Of a stretch of 64,000 bases of DNA, positions 11,510 through 24,667 are shown in pieces. The notes under the pieces were generated by a model, which was not told the origin of the DNA, searched no databases, and saw nothing but the letters and a program-made list of their open reading frames with translations. Every line of letters starts with the position of its first letter. The first letter of the stretch is position 1. This DNA is from Thuidium tamariscinum (taxonomy: Eukaryota; Streptophyta; Bryopsida; Hypnales; Thuidiaceae). The position numbers were made by a program, and so were the translations under genes. The stretch is taken from contig OX344757.2 of NCBI GenBank assembly GCA_947034885.2, positions 1,488,001 to 1,552,000 of the forward strand. Direction: 5' to 3'.

Positions 11510-12395
11510 GTGAGTTATTCCCATCTTCCTTTCCTTGCAGTCCAAAATTGGCTTTCCTTAACCTGCGAATTGCGCTTGTTCTCTGTTTCTTGGTGGCGAC
11601 GGGGACTTTTGTCTTTTCATTTTCTTTCTTTCGTCTTTGTGTTGGAGTGGAAACGGATGAGAGGTTCACGGTGTAACGCGATCTGCGAATTTGAGTGTCT
11701 GCGTGCAAGGAGTCTCCTCCTTGGAAAAGAAACGATCGATGTATGTGCTTGTATGCTTTAGAATTGTTTTTCGTTACGACTCCGATTCGTTCCAGGCGAT
11801 TCTAGTTCAGTAGTTCCACTACTACGATCGGTGGATTTGGTGTTCGCGTTCGTGTCGTAATTGGTTTTGTAGGAGCGGTACATTGGAGTTTCATGTTTGT
11901 GGCGTTCTTGGTTTCGGAATGATCGGTGCATTTGATTTTCTGTGTGGCTTTCTTGGTTTTGGAATATTCTTCGAAGAATTCAATTGTCGGTTTTGGTTTA
12001 TATAAAAATCTAGAGAATCCTTGTTGAGCACCCTCGGAATTGGCATGAAAAGGATGAAAAGCGATCACTCACTGAATTGGCATGAAAACGAATCCCTAAC
12101 GCAGGAATGAACGATAATTCTAAACACCATGCTTTTGCTCAATTTGAGCTCAATTGAATGAATGAGAGGTTCTCGAGCCAAATTGTGAGAGTATGAAGAG
12201 CTTTTAAATTTGCTTGATTTGCGCTGATTTGGCATGACTTTAGCGTAGGTGGCACTGTTATCCAAAGGTAACACAAGGATGTCATGTACATAAGGTTTTG
12301 GGATTGGTTTTGATCTCTGTGAACTTGCACTTTAAAGACTTTTGCTTTAAAAAATCTTGCAAAACCTAGTTTGATTTCTTGATTTTGGGCTGCAG
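11510..12395 (+). other. Probable 5' leader intron of HGO
   Basis: A strong donor (CTCCGCAG/GTGAGT, intron from 11510) and a strong pyrimidine-rich acceptor (TTTTGGGCTGCAG, ending at 12395) bracket 886 bp of T-rich, intron-like DNA. The second leader exon would then be 12396-12451, directly before the start codon. This is inferred from splice signals and composition alone. Confidence 0.55.
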
Positions 12396-12451
12396 GTGTA
12401 TCCGAGCATCCACATGCTCTGAATGTGTGTGGGAAGGCGTAGTAGAGGACA

Positions 12452-15400
12452 ATGGAGAGAATCAATGGATTGATGAAGGAGTTGAAAGTAAACGGAAGCG
12501 TCGTGAATGGAGAGCATGATGTGGGGTTTGAAGAGTTAGAGTACCAACGTGGGTTTGGCAACCATTTTTCCACGGAGGTTTTGAAGGGGGCGCTCCCGGT
12601 GGGACAGAACAGCCCCCTAAAGTGTCCCTATGGGCTTTACGCTGAACAGATCTCTGGCACTGCATTCACTGTTCCCCGGATGCATAATCAGCGAAGGTGT
12701 GTCCTCAATTTTTCTATACCAGAACTATTGGTACGTGCAAGTGCGTTGCCTAATGTAGAGGATACTGTTTGCGTCACAATAAAGCATTCTTAGCATGTGA
12801 CTTTCCGGGATATATTGTGATCTTGGGTGCAAGAACCAAATTTGTCGAGAACAAATTGTTTTCTCACTCAATGTATGATGATTTCTTACACAATTTCAAA
12901 GTGGGAGGCTGTAGACCTTTGTAAGTGACTTAGGACAACCTCATATCCATTCAAAGATCAGTGGCTATAATCATTTAGCCAAGTTACACTTACACTCACC
13001 TTGCTGATTGAAAGCCAATCGAGTGTATTGGAAGAGATGAGTTGCTGTTGATAACAGAGGGTCAGGCAATAGGAGACGGGATCAGGTACGTAATGGTTTT
13101 GGTTCTCCCTCCCTCTGGTTGCTTCTCCTAATGGAAAGTATTGTTTTGTTGCAACAGCTGGTTATATAGGATAAAGCCATCGGTAACGCATGAGCCGTTT
13201 CATCCCCGTGAGCCGACCAACCAACGACTAGTGAGCGATTTCAGTTCCACTTCGGCTGCATCTGTAACTCCCACGCAGCTCAGATGGAAACCACCTCCTC
13301 TCCCCGAGGCTGAGCTCAATTTTATCGATGGACTGTACACCATTTGTGGAGCTGGGAGTCCGTTTCTGCGTCATGGCTATGCCGTCCATATGTACATTCA
13401 TATATCTCTCCCTTCCCCCTTTCTTATTCATTTCCTTGAACCTCTCTTTCTGATGTCTACATAACATTCTTATGCAATTCCTCATCGTCCTTGTAACTGT
13501 TCATGAAATAGAATCTAGATTCCGTTTGAACACAACCTTGAGTTCTAGATAGTCTTTGCAACCCACATCCTAAGTTTTTTAGAATTTTACTAGCTTCATG
13601 TGTCAAGTCTTTGTAGAGATTATATCGTTTTTTCAATTTTATATTTTTAATGATCTTACAATTCTCTACAGTAGAGAAAGGTGCACAATCCCATTTGCTC
13701 TATAACGTTATGTACTTCCGTATGTTTTTCTCATGAAATGCACTTGTGACTTGTCTTTAGGTACACTGCGAATATTTCCATGGAGGGCTGTGCATTTGCC
13801 AACGCGGACGGGGATCTTCTTATCGTTCCACAACTCGGACGTAAGCTTTCCACTGTCCATTTTGATTTTAGAAGAGGACTGGTTAGGTGGTGAACTAGTA
13901 TTAGATACATCTGCTCCAGCCAAGCAGCGCCAACTAGGTAACTGGGGCGTTTTAAGGACCATTAGCCAGTCGGAAGTAAACTAACCAATGAGTACCTACA
14001 TTGGCAAGATTACTAATGATGAGTTGGTCTTTCAAGGTCATTTCTGCTACTTCACTAGTGCGATTGGATTTATGCTTCAAATGCCCAGTCAACAAAATTA
14101 GGGAGTTAAAAATTCATCGGTGAAAATCGTTCCATTGGAAGATAAATAGCCGGAGTTACCAGCAGTACCAATTTGCTCTTTGATTGTTGGGGCTGGTTTA
14201 ATTCATTAGTATCGGCAAAGTTTGTTAACTCATGCAAAATAAGGATGTTAGCTTAACTAATAATGCAGATTCCTTGCATTACAATAGGAATTAGCATCTA
14301 GTGGAAATGAATGTAATATCAATGCAAGTTAGTAGGAATTAGCACCAATTTGCCATCGAACTAACCTGGTCATTGCGGGAATTAAGTACCTAATTCCAGT
14401 TAGCGAAATTGCTACTTGGTTGGTGTTTGGTCATGTGCTGGTGTATCCCCACCGAACTTGCTGAGGATGGTGTATCACTGTATCAGTATCTTGATTATCA
14501 TCTCCTGATGATTTTCTGTAGATGTCCAAGTGCGAGGTGCTTGTCACAGCACTACTTTTGAAATTTAATTTTATCCCCTGAAGGACCCAAAGGTTCCAGA
14601 TATTGGGACACCGGATACGCATTATCTTTGGTATCAAGAAGATAAATTTCATTGCTAGAATTTAGCTGCCTGCTGCCCTTCTCGGGCCAAATGAAATTAG
14701 TCCCTCATGTTCTATTTAGCAGTTTTGATCGGTTCATATGGGGACATTCTTTTTCCAGTTTGACTTATTTGACTAGCACATGCGATGTTCTTAACTGATT
14801 CTGGTGACAGAAAATGTGGACCCTCCCGAATTATGGCTTTCACAAAATGATCAATCGAATTTGGTCATTTTAAAACCATCAGTCCTTGGTCTTCTAGGTG
14901 TTCACGAGTAGCAGTTGTGGTCATTCTGATCTGGGTGATGTTCTTCTTAATGCAGGCATATGGATCCAGACGGAGATGGGCAGGCTAGAGGTTAAGCCAG
15001 GGGAACTTGTGGTTCTGCAGCTGGGTATACGCTTTGCTATTGAGCTGCCGGATGGTCCTTCGAGAGGTTACGTTGTCGAGGTTTTCAGTGGCCATTTTCA
15101 GTTACCCGACCTTGGCCCAATTGGTATGCTCTTCTTATTTTTCTGAAACCATGTATTCTCAAGTTATGCCAAGTTATGCACTTTCAGTTGCATTACAATT
15201 TAATTAGTAAAGAATGACACAGATCTGGAAATGGACTGTCACTTGGAGGAACTTTCATGAGACCTAGCACTTACAGGAGTTTGAGTTGTGGAGAGATGCA
15301 GGTGCAAATGGGCTTGCAGACCCACGAGACTTCCTCACTCCCAAAGCTTGGTTTGAGGAAAAGTACTATGGAACAAGTGGTTTCACTGTTATTCATAAAT

Positions 15401-17829
15401 TTGGCGGCGCACTCTTTGATGCCAAGCAGGACTTTTCTCCCTTTAATGTCGTTGCTTGGCATGGAAATTATGCCCCATACAAGGTGAGACGAATTTTTCT
15501 AGCTCTTTTCTTTTTTTAAATTTAAGCTGTCGAATCCATGGCAAGGGTTTGAATCTTTGGCCTGAAAGTCTTGCAACACTTTTGTTAGAGTTTTGAGTTT
15601 CACCCTCATTTCCATCCTCCAACCTTTGCATCTCAAGTTGTGAATCTCCAATGCTAAATTTTATTAAAGATTTAAGTTTGAAGAGGTGCAATTAGTCAAG
15701 ACTAAATACTTCATTGAACCATCATGCACCCTCGTTTTAGGAGGTGCAAGTAGAAACGTAAAACAAAATTGAAGGTGAACTGATTTTCATCTTCCGAGCT
15801 CCATATCACTTGTTGAGCACCTCCTAATACCCTTTTGCAATTGAATTTTGAATTTTTGGGGTGCGATTAGCCTCGTTGGGTTGGGTGTACTCCATTGAAT
15901 CATGAATTTCACTTGACTAAACGAGGTCAAAAGGAGTCAAAGGGTGAAAACTTGGGGTGAGGCATATCGATTGAGTCTAATATTCCCGAAGTCATGGGGA
16001 CTTATTAGGTGTATTTCCCTTTTATATCAAGTGAAGTTTTGGGAGTACAGGTATTGATCAGAGCGTGTTTCTTCCTTTTGTTCAGTACAATTTGAAGAAG
16101 TTCTGCCCCTTCAACACTGTGTTGTTCGATCACGCCGATCCTTCTATCAATACAGGTATAGTCTAAATTTCTATCTGCATAAATAGGAATTCTGATGCCA
16201 ACTTTGCTTCGTACAATGAACTTCGATAAATTTAATGTCATTTTTACTACTACATATTAGATTGTCCTCGTGCATGAGAATGACCTTGTTGACATTGAAT
16301 TGTTTTCAGTGTTGACTGTACCGTCGGAGAAGCCCGGTGTGGCTGTGGTGGACTTCGTGGTCTTTCCTCCAAGGTGGTCTGTTGCCGAGCACACTTTTCG
16401 ACCGCCCTACTTTCACCGGAATTGCATGAGTGAATTCATGGGTCTTATTTACGGCATGTATGAGGTAAGCGTCAACAGTTTTGGAAATAGCCAAATTAAC
16501 AGCTTGAGGCAATGTAGGTTTGAGTTGAGATGAATTATGGTTTGAGAAGAATCTAGACATGGGATCTTCATTTTTGCAAGTTTTCTTTTCTTCTCTTCTC
16601 TACATGAACTGATTTTTCACCTTGCACTAAAATCATGAAGCTGGTCGGTCGCATCACTAAAGAATAGTAAAAAAAATTGATTTTTCAGTTGCTTGGACTT
16701 GGATGTAGTACTTCATCCAGTTCCTGTGCTCCCAGCCTTGAAATCTCTGAAGGGTTTTACTTTTAGAAGTACTGTAAATCAGAAAGGTGTCCTATTTACA
16801 GAGCAAAGTTTTCATTCAGACTGTTGAGTTATTAATGAATACTGCATACAGCTAATTTGCGAAAGTTATAATGTTTCAGGGAAAGGCCGACGGTTTCATT
16901 CCCGGAGGAGCGAGTCTTCACAACTGCATGACTCCTCATGGTGTAGACACTGCTACCTATGAGGTATTTTCCTCCTTTCGTTCTTGTCCCTAAAGTCAAA
17001 ACACAAATTCATATCAGAGAAAATTGTTTAATAAGAAGTCACTGGCACAACACTCAGTGGCATGATAAAAAGGCATATGCCTTTTAAAGAGTGCATCCTA
17101 AAAGCATTACATGGTGAATAAACTTTTTCACCCACTGAAAATACTGATAGATGGATGTGCAAGGGTTGGATCTTCCTGTTATTGATATAACACCAGTCAA
17201 AATTATGTCTTGTTCCAACCTGGGCGTTTGCCCAACTTGGCTGCAATCGGTCACTGAAGTTGGAACTTGGTTGGAATGAACGATGATCTCCCTGACTGGA
17301 AAATGACTTGACGCTCACTGCTCTGACTTATCCTGTTAGTGTGAGACACTAATTTATCATGTCGCTCTATTTGAAATTATTGCAGGCTAAAATATTACTG
17401 TATTATACAATTTTCCACCAGAAAGTAATTTGTAGTAACTCTAGTTTGCGCCATCACTAAAAGGATAAATCAGTGTAGTGTTGCTTCTTATTACTAGCAT
17501 TTATGACTATATTTTGAACTAATATTACTTCCTATCCACAGCATTCACGACTTATATTTTGAAGACCTTCATGATGTGGTTTGGGAGTTGACTGGGTGAT
17601 TTCGATCATTTTTTTGCAGAGAACTATCTGCGAGGACCCAAAGCCATCCAAAATACCGGATCATGCGTTAGCCTTCATGTTCGAATCATCTCTGATCCCT
17701 CGAGTCACTCCTTGGGCCCTCGACTGTCCCCAACTGGATCCTGAGTATTATAAGTGTTGGATAGGCTTGCGCTCCCATTTTGATCGCGCGAGTGTACCAG
17801 AGGCAGAAGATTCCGAACATGTAAGGTGA
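12452..17829 (+). CDS. HGO: Homogentisate 1,2-dioxygenase, complete, nine exons
   Basis: Cytosolic non-haem iron enzyme that opens the ring of homogentisate to 4-maleylacetoacetate in tyrosine breakdown; it competes with tocopherol and plastoquinone synthesis for the same substrate. Exons: 12452-12696, 13158-13391, 13761-13840, 14956-15123, 15302-15483, 16086-16155, 16310-16464, 16880-16963, 17620-17829. All introns are GT-AG and phases join without a break into 475 residues (Arabidopsis has about 461). Family landmarks in order are [78 protein letters not shown] and LHNCMTPHG. The iron ligands are H362, E368 and H398, with the same spacing as human H335/E341/H371; H319 in FDHADPS corresponds to human H292. 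The start has A at -3 and G at +4. The extra N-terminal 20 or so residues before [14 protein letters not shown] are poorly conserved. It looks intact and functional. Confidence 0.97.
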
Positions 17830-18920
17830 TCAGACTCCTTCGAGCCACTTTTATTATTAGAATGGTCACATTTGTATATGTTCTTGTCAGCAAGTCTAGC
17901 AAGATTTTATCTCACTCATCTCACTCAAACAAGATTCATCTCACTAAAGAATGCAATATTTAGATACCATATGCAAAGTTATAAGGGTTCAGATTTGCGT
18001 TCTTAGATGATCTAAGACAAACCAGCACAAGCTCTGATGTTGAGGTAGTGTACATATTCAAAACCTATATGGTAGGTGTAGAAATTAGGTATGCTTACCT
18101 TAGTGGAGGAACTTGATCCTCCTTTGGATCCTGTAGAGAACATTGATTTCTACCTTGATGATTTTAACCGATTGTACTGTACAGAAACATTATTTACGTG
18201 TTAATGCCAACTTACACTTGTTCAAAAGAGTTTTTGGCTTTTTTTGTGACACGGACTCCTCCTGTTTAGTTAGTCGTGCTTGTGGCCTCGGTCTGTGTGC
18301 ATCACATGGAAGGGGGAAAAGAGCTTCTTTCTATTCCGGTGGGGTAGGAAACTAGGAATCTGAGTGAGTGATCATTGTACAATCTTCACAGTGTTGAAAT
18401 ATCATTGGAAAGCTTCTGCTGTACTGTACTGTACTTCGACTTATACAAGTGGGGTGAGAATCTGATTGCACATGGAAGCTCTTTACAGGGATAGAACTGA
18501 CATTAACTACAGGAGGAAAATGTGCTTGAAATGGCCTCCCTAACAAAGATGTCCCTATTGTTTCATGGATATTGGCATTATTGGGTACTATTCTCAAGAA
18601 AGTAATTCTTCACTCAATTACTCTGAATGGTGATATCTTGTCACTTGATAAACAATGCTAAAATTGTACGGTGAATGATTTAGAGTTATGCTGATTTATG
18701 TGCCATTTTAACAAGTTTCACTACAGTAGTGGGTACTATATTGGATTGAATTGAAATGTGGATACTACTTTATATTACACTCATCAGCACATGCCACACA
18801 CAACATGAGGGGAATTATAGTAAAACGTAAAACTTTACAGAGAAGATTTGATTGAAAAAATCATGTGCCTTTTAGCTATTTTCAACTAGTTTTTACATTC
18901 TATTTTTTGCATTAGCCTTT
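17830..18920. other. 3' flank of HGO and spacer
   Basis: This holds the HGO 3' UTR, whose end I cannot place, then spacer of intermediate composition. Open frames at 18143-18355 (+) and 18352-18597 (-) resemble no family I know. No RNA gene was seen. Confidence 0.5.
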
Positions 18921-18924
18921 TTAA

Positions 18925-19325
18925 CCCCTAATCCCCTGAGCTGCGTTTTTTGGCAACATAGCGATTTCGGGCAGCTCACTACGAATGGAGTTTGTTTGTT
19001 TTTCATTGAGATTTTGACACAAGATGTGTTTGGGGAGTAGCTTTAAGGCCCAACAATTTTCATAACTTTTGACTTTGTGGATAAAAAGTTATGGTATGGT
19101 ATGATATGTCATTTTGTTTGCTTAGTGGGCAGCCCGGGCAGCTGATTAAATTTTTTTTTTGAAAAGTGAAATTTCAAATTGATTCTTTAGGTTTATACAA
19201 ACATGGGAAGCTTCGAATCATTCCATTTGGATTGATGAGTAAAAAATTATGAGGAATCTTAGTTTGCAGATGGGTATGGTTTTTATCGCTATATTGCCAA
19301 AAAACGCATCTTAGGGGATTAGGGG
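18925..19325. mobile_element. TTAA-flanked foldback element, short type (copy C)
   Basis: A 401-bp element between TTAA at 18921-18924 and TTAA at 19326-19329. The termini are perfect over the first 13 bp: CCCCTAATCCCCT at the left and AGGGGATTAGGGG at the right. Subterminal TTTTTTGGCAACATAGCGAT (left) and ATCGCTATATTGCCAAAAAA (right) identify the family. The right inner arm is shorter than in copies A and F. The 3' flank resumes with CCCCTAAAATG after the shared TTAA, possibly the stub of another copy. Confidence 0.88.
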
Positions 19326-19768
19326 TTAACCCCTAAAATGAAAAGGGCCTTTTTGGATTTAAGAACATCATCACTTTTGAAGGGTTATAGATTTAAATGT
19401 CACTAAGGTATAGAAATTTCAACACTACAATCTTGTATACATGTTGTAGATGACACAAATCAAACTTAGAGTCATTTGGCCTCATAGATTGCATGATTAT
19501 AATGTTTTAGTGTTGAAAAAGGATAGTGAAATTTTCCTAGTACATTTCAGGGAGATATTTGATTTATAAACCTATTCAAATGAAAATAATTTGAACTATA
19601 TAGTGCTTCAAAACCAACATACAAACACATTGGTGAAAAAAATATCATTCAATTAACTCACTCTGTATGCAAAATGGATTTGAAATGGTAAAAACTAGCA
19701 AAAAAAATGGCAAAAAGACATCTAGGATTGAGTATCCTTCTACTAAAATGCTTCTCAGTTAACCTTAA

Positions 19769-20696
19769 CCCCTAAAGGACAAACATGCCTTTTTTGGCAA
19801 CATAGCGATTTTGGGCAGGTACATGTGGCTAGATATTTTCTTATTTTGGAACCAAACTATAATAGAAGGTGTAGACGAGGAGTATCCTCAAAGTCCAACA
19901 ATTTTTGTGACTTTTGACTACATGGTTGAAAAGTCATTGTATAAAATGTTGTTTGTTTTTCAACTTGGGCAGTTCAGGCAGATAAAAAAATCATTTTTTT
20001 TGGAAATAAAAATTTGAAATTTGTTTTATAGATTTATACTGCATATATACATGGAAAGCTTTGAATCATTCCATTTGGATTAATGAGTCAAATGTTATGA
20101 AGAATTTTAGTTTGCAGGTAGTTATCAATTCTCTTCTCTAAAATAAACTTTGAAGTCCTTTATTTTACTCAATTTTCAATATTTAAATAAATAAATAAAA
20201 ACAGTGGGTGTAGGTTGTTTATTACAACACTTGAACCATTGGGATTGGCATTTTTCAATTCAATAAATAAATTGTTACCATTTTTGTATTTTGAATCATT
20301 CTCTACTTCTTTCTACTTACTATTTTTTTGTACATGTTGTACTATTCCAAATGATATGAAAATTTTCAAGCATGTAGCCAACTTGAATTGGAGAATGAAT
20401 CCAAAGAGTTGCAACCATTTTGGACATTTTTTCATACAAATGTGGCCTTCTAAAGTGCAGCTGCCCGGATTTTCGCACTGGAAAAAAAATGATTTTTGTA
20501 ACTTCAAACACTAATATCTTGCAATCTACATGGTGAAATTTTTTTAATCTTTTCTACATCTTTCCAAACTAGTGCACTAAAAGATCATATGGTTACATAT
20601 GTCAAAAATTGTTTTTTTTTTTAAATCTCATAGCTATCCTAGAAATGACAGTTTTGGAGCAATTTTGGTAGAAACATAGTTGTAGTCCTTTAGGAA
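19769..20696 (+). mobile_element. TTAA-flanked element, chimeric type (copy D)
   Basis: A 928-bp element between TTAA at 19765-19768 and TTAA at 20697-20700. Its left 400 bp (CCCCTAAAGGAC, then TTTTTTGGCAACATAGCGAT) match the short foldback type, while its right 200 bp (TTGCAATCTACATGG, then GAAATGACAGTTTTGGAG and GTCCTTTAGGAA) match the right end of the long type. The middle (around 20150-20310, GGGATTGGCATTTTTCAATT) is shared with copies K and L. It has no transposase-like frame; open frames at 20215-20514 (+) and overlapping minus frames are chance. Confidence 0.82.
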
Positions 20697-20726
20697 TTAA
20701 CATCTTCATTTGAAATGATATTTTAA

Positions 20727-21596
20727 CCCCTCAAGTCCCAACAACTTTTTGTCCATCAAGGTTTTCAACGTATGGTACCACTTTGATATTTTTTGCGCTT
20801 AGATGTGATTGAAATTTTTTATTTTAATTATACAAAAGCAAAGACTACTTTTGCTAGTATGCATGTAATTATTTGTGAAAATTTTGATTTTTTGATTTTT
20901 AGAGTATAATAATTTTGGATGATCAACTTCATAAGTGAAAAAATGAAAATTTTTGAGGAAAAAAATATATAAAGATGAATCATAATTTTTTAATCTTCTA
21001 AAAACATTGTCTTGGAATATAAGGCAAATGTAGTAGTTTCTTATTAAAAAATTTGAGAAATAGAAAACTCTCTCAAATTTCTACACATTTTCAAAGAGAA
21101 AGCATAGAAAGCCAAAAATTGACCAAATTGGATCCTATGAAAATCTTAAAAATTCATACGTGCATAAATTTTTGAAATTTAACAATTGAGATTATTACTA
21201 TACTATTTGAAACATCTTCAAAATTTTGGAATCATTCTAATTATGGAAAATTCTATTTTGAAATTTATAAAAATAAAAACTTGAAAAAAATTCTCCAAAT
21301 TTTTGTTTATTTGTATAGAATAAAGACTAGAGATGTCCAAGAATTTTTTTTCCATCTCTATTACTCCTTTCATTGGAAAAACACTGTATTTGCTCCATTT
21401 TTCTATTAGACTACGTTTCCTAAATAAAATTTTAAATACTTCTTACATTAAAATTTGGAAAATTAGAACATTTAAGTATGTAATCTCTTTACTCTACAAG
21501 TTTTTAGCATACAAAATATTGAAATTTGTTTCACCCTATTGAGGATTCACCATTTTCTAGAAGAAGACGCATTATGTCTTCTTGATCCCTAAGAGG
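20727..21596. mobile_element. Divergent TTAA-flanked element (copy M)
   Basis: Sequence of 870 bp between TTAA at 20723-20726 and TTAA at 21597-21600. The left end is CCCCTCAAGTCCCAAC; the right end is GATCCCTAAGAGG, whose complement CCTCTTAGGGATC is only a loose match to the left. Length and target site fit the family, but the interior does not align with the other types, so it is either a fourth subfamily or a coincidence. It begins only 26 bp after the end of copy D. Confidence 0.5.
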
Positions 21597-22070
21597 TTAA
21601 CCTCACAAACTAAACTAGTATATGCAACTTTTCAAAAAAGAAGTTACAGAAACTGACACTAGATGAAGAAGAAATAATCCACTAAAGTTCACTATAATCC
21701 AAAAATGTCTAGATGTTGAACTTTGAATTGCTCCCATACATTCAAAATAATTTGGATAAGCCATAAAAATTTTACTTCAATAACAAGAATTCAAGGGGAA
21801 TGGAATCCAACAAACGTTTTTGAAAACAAATATTGGATGAAGGAGATACAAGCCCTTGAAGTTGCAGCCATCAAAATGCAATTCAAATGATTCAAAGTGA
21901 ACCTTTGAACTTTGAATGGCTTTCAAAAAATCAATACATCTTAGATTGTTCTCAAAATTTTACCACACAAAGTAAAAGAGAGTAGAGATTTTCAACGAGT
22001 TTTATTGAATGTGGACATTGGATGCAAAAGTTACAACACTTCAAATCGGACTTCCAAACTATGCAACGGT

Positions 22071-22293
22071 GTTAGTATGTGCGCATGAAAATGTGAGCAT
22101 AAAAATGTGAATATGAAAGTATGAGCATGTGAACCTTGAGCATATGTATCTAAGTTGATTTCATGCAACCATTGAAGGTATTTATAGCATATGCACTATA
22201 ATCATAGAGAATTACTATAACGTACACTTATATTATAGGTGTATAGTCTTTAAAGCTCATGGCCATTCATACTTCTTGAGCTCACATAATAAC
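22071..22293. repeat. AT-rich MITE-like repeat, copy 1 of 4
   Basis: The ends GTTAGTATGTG and CACATAATAAC are loosely inverted, and the interior carries repeated blocks such as CCATTGAAGGT, AATCATAGAGAATTACTATAA and TATAGGTGTATAGTCTTT. The same order of blocks is found at 25523-25757, 34720-34943 and 51012-51195. The repeats are 180-235 bp and non-coding. Target duplications are unclear. Confidence 0.6.
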
Positions 22294-24448
22294 AACCATC
22301 CTAAACTATGTGAAATTATTTTTAAACCATTTCTAGAGCGCTTACATATTAAGATTTTGAAATTGAATACAAATGACAAAGTATTCAATGGTAAATATTT
22401 TGAAAAGGACATAGAAAAAAGGATGAAAATTTCTTTTGCACCTCAAAGCATTGAAGTTTGACCATCTACTGATTATTATTTTTATTTTTTTTGGATGTAT
22501 TGGTTTGTATTTGTAGTATATATCATAAATTAAAAAAATCAAATCATTTTAAAAAACTCAATTCATTTTGTTACTTCTTACATCATTAATATGTACTAGT
22601 ATGCTTTATATTGTTGCTACAACCAAAATCAAAGTAAAAGTATTTTTTCAATTTTTCAATTTATAAAACCTTTGAAATTCAGTAATTTTCTCACTATTGA
22701 GTCACAGTGCTACAAAACAAAGTCCATGCATCCTTCCTAGCCAAGAGTTTTTCAACAATGAAAGGAGTAAAAAACAATGAAGACCCTAAAAATACCATCA
22801 AAGGTTTCTTGGCCTAAAATGCCAAGAGCCCCAATGTTAATTAGATCCAAGGGACCCTCACATAAAAGTGAAGATATAAAGAGAGAGTTTTAGAGGAAGT
22901 CTGAGTAGGGCACTCATCTTCCCCCCCTATGTGAAAATTCTAGATTTCTACCCTAATTTTTGGTTTTCATTCCAACCTCTCAGTTTCCATCTAAATTCTA
23001 ACTAAGGATCCCGATAACTGTGTTTCTACATTCTATACTAAACTTACATGCTAACTTTCGGAGAGAAACTTTAAATTGCAAAGAGATTGTACCATTGATT
23101 TTAGAAGGCCATTTTTGGCTTGAGAATACCACCCACCTCTTTTTCTAAATCCAAAAACTCATCAAATTATGGTACAAGTTTTAAAACCGAAATAGGTCAA
23201 AATTCCAACTTTGATAGTTTATTTTTTTTCAAAAGTAACTTGTCTAGGCCCTTTAGTACATATAAAGGAGTAAAAAAGACCTATCATTGACCTCATTCTA
23301 ATTTCATATGCTCTTGGAGAGTTAGCCAGTCCCACTACAACTTTAAAATTTGCTAGTTGTAAGTAAACATCACCCGTTCAAGTACCTCTTACTATCAAAA
23401 TGTGATGAAACTTATTAAAGCACCTTACTAATATAATAGAGTCTCATATAATTTTAAGTGGGATTTTACCACACTTTGAAAAATTTATACAAATTTTTTG
23501 CTCAAAGTTTCAATGATTGACTATCAGAAAATTTTGAGATTTTTTGTGTGACCTCTCATGGAATTCCACAAAATAGGTATAGACTCGCATCATCATCTTA
23601 CTTCTTCAAAGAAGGTAGATAAAATCATGATCCCCTCAAATGGCACTAATAATTAGAGAATCTTTTTTTTTATGGAAATCTTAAGAAATCGCCCTTATTA
23701 TCGAACCTCTAGCTCAATACCAACCAACCCTTTTTTTTTACTTTTTGAGAAAGTGTCAACACAACGATCATTTCAAATTTGGTGAAGCATTGTATTTCTA
23801 TATTAGTCCATTTTTTGGACTTAAAAATACTTTTCCATCATATTCATACATTTTTCATCCAAATTTGGCAACTTCATCCATATCTTACATGGAACTAAAA
23901 AAAATTTGGCGAAAAAATATTACGTTCATTTGGTGAAAAGAAGAAATTTATTTTTAAATGGTACAATTTGGCCCCATGGTACTGGAAAAAAAGGTTGATA
24001 CCAACCTTAGATTGTCATTCTTAATCATTGAATTTCCTCCATTGGTCCGTCTTATGATGTTAACATGTGCATGCCAACAATTGGAGGTTTGCTATTTTGT
24101 TGATGCTATTGGAAAATTGAAACCACTCCTCAGAACCCTATATAAGGACATCTTTAGAGCTCTCTTGGACCAATGTAGCCACACTTAGTCAAATGTGGGG
24201 CGATTTGCTCAAGTATTCTAATTTTTCACTAATTCCCAGTTTCTTACCTACTTACAAGTAGTTTTGGGTTGACATTATGTATAATCCTCCAATCTAACCC
24301 ATATACTATGTTGGCATATAGCATACCTATTTTGGTTCTACACTCTTTCTAGGGCTTTTGTATCATTTTCACTATTTAATTTTGCAAGGAATAAAAAAAA
24401 AATAGTGAGTCCCAAGTGACAAATCAAGGGTTGATACAAGTGTAAATG
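22294..24448. other. AT-rich spacer without recognisable genes
   Basis: No coding, RNA or mobile-element signal could be supported here on either strand. Short open frames (for example 23745-23936 and 23958-24188) have no recognisable motif. Confidence 0.45.
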
Positions 24449-24452
24449 CATT

Positions 24453-24667
24453 ATGGCAAATTTCGTTAAAATGGTGGTATTCCAATAATTTGACACTTTT
24501 GATAGTTCAGACCGTGTGGCCTAAAATCTAAAACTATCATAGATTTTTGAAATCTACACCTATCTAAGATGTTTTAGACCATGGGGTCTAAAATCTAAAT
24601 GTGTTATAAATTTTGAAGATCTAAAAAATGGTATAAGGAATACCGCCATTTTAACGAAATTCACCAT
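24453..24667. mobile_element. 215-bp MITE with 31-bp terminal inverted repeats
   Basis: The left end ATGGCAAATTTCGTTAAAAT, continuing to GGTATTCC, and the right end GGAATACC to CGAAATTCACCAT are inverted copies with about three mismatches over 31 bp. CATT occurs immediately outside on both sides (24449-24452, 24668-24671), so a 4-bp target duplication is possible. The middle contains two direct copies of a motif ending CTAAAATCTAAA. It is non-coding. Confidence 0.72.

Noticed and set aside
17818-17829. CAT/GTAAGG at the end of HGO as a splice donor to a tenth exon
   Set aside because: The in-frame TGA directly after gives a protein of the expected length, and no downstream exon was seen.
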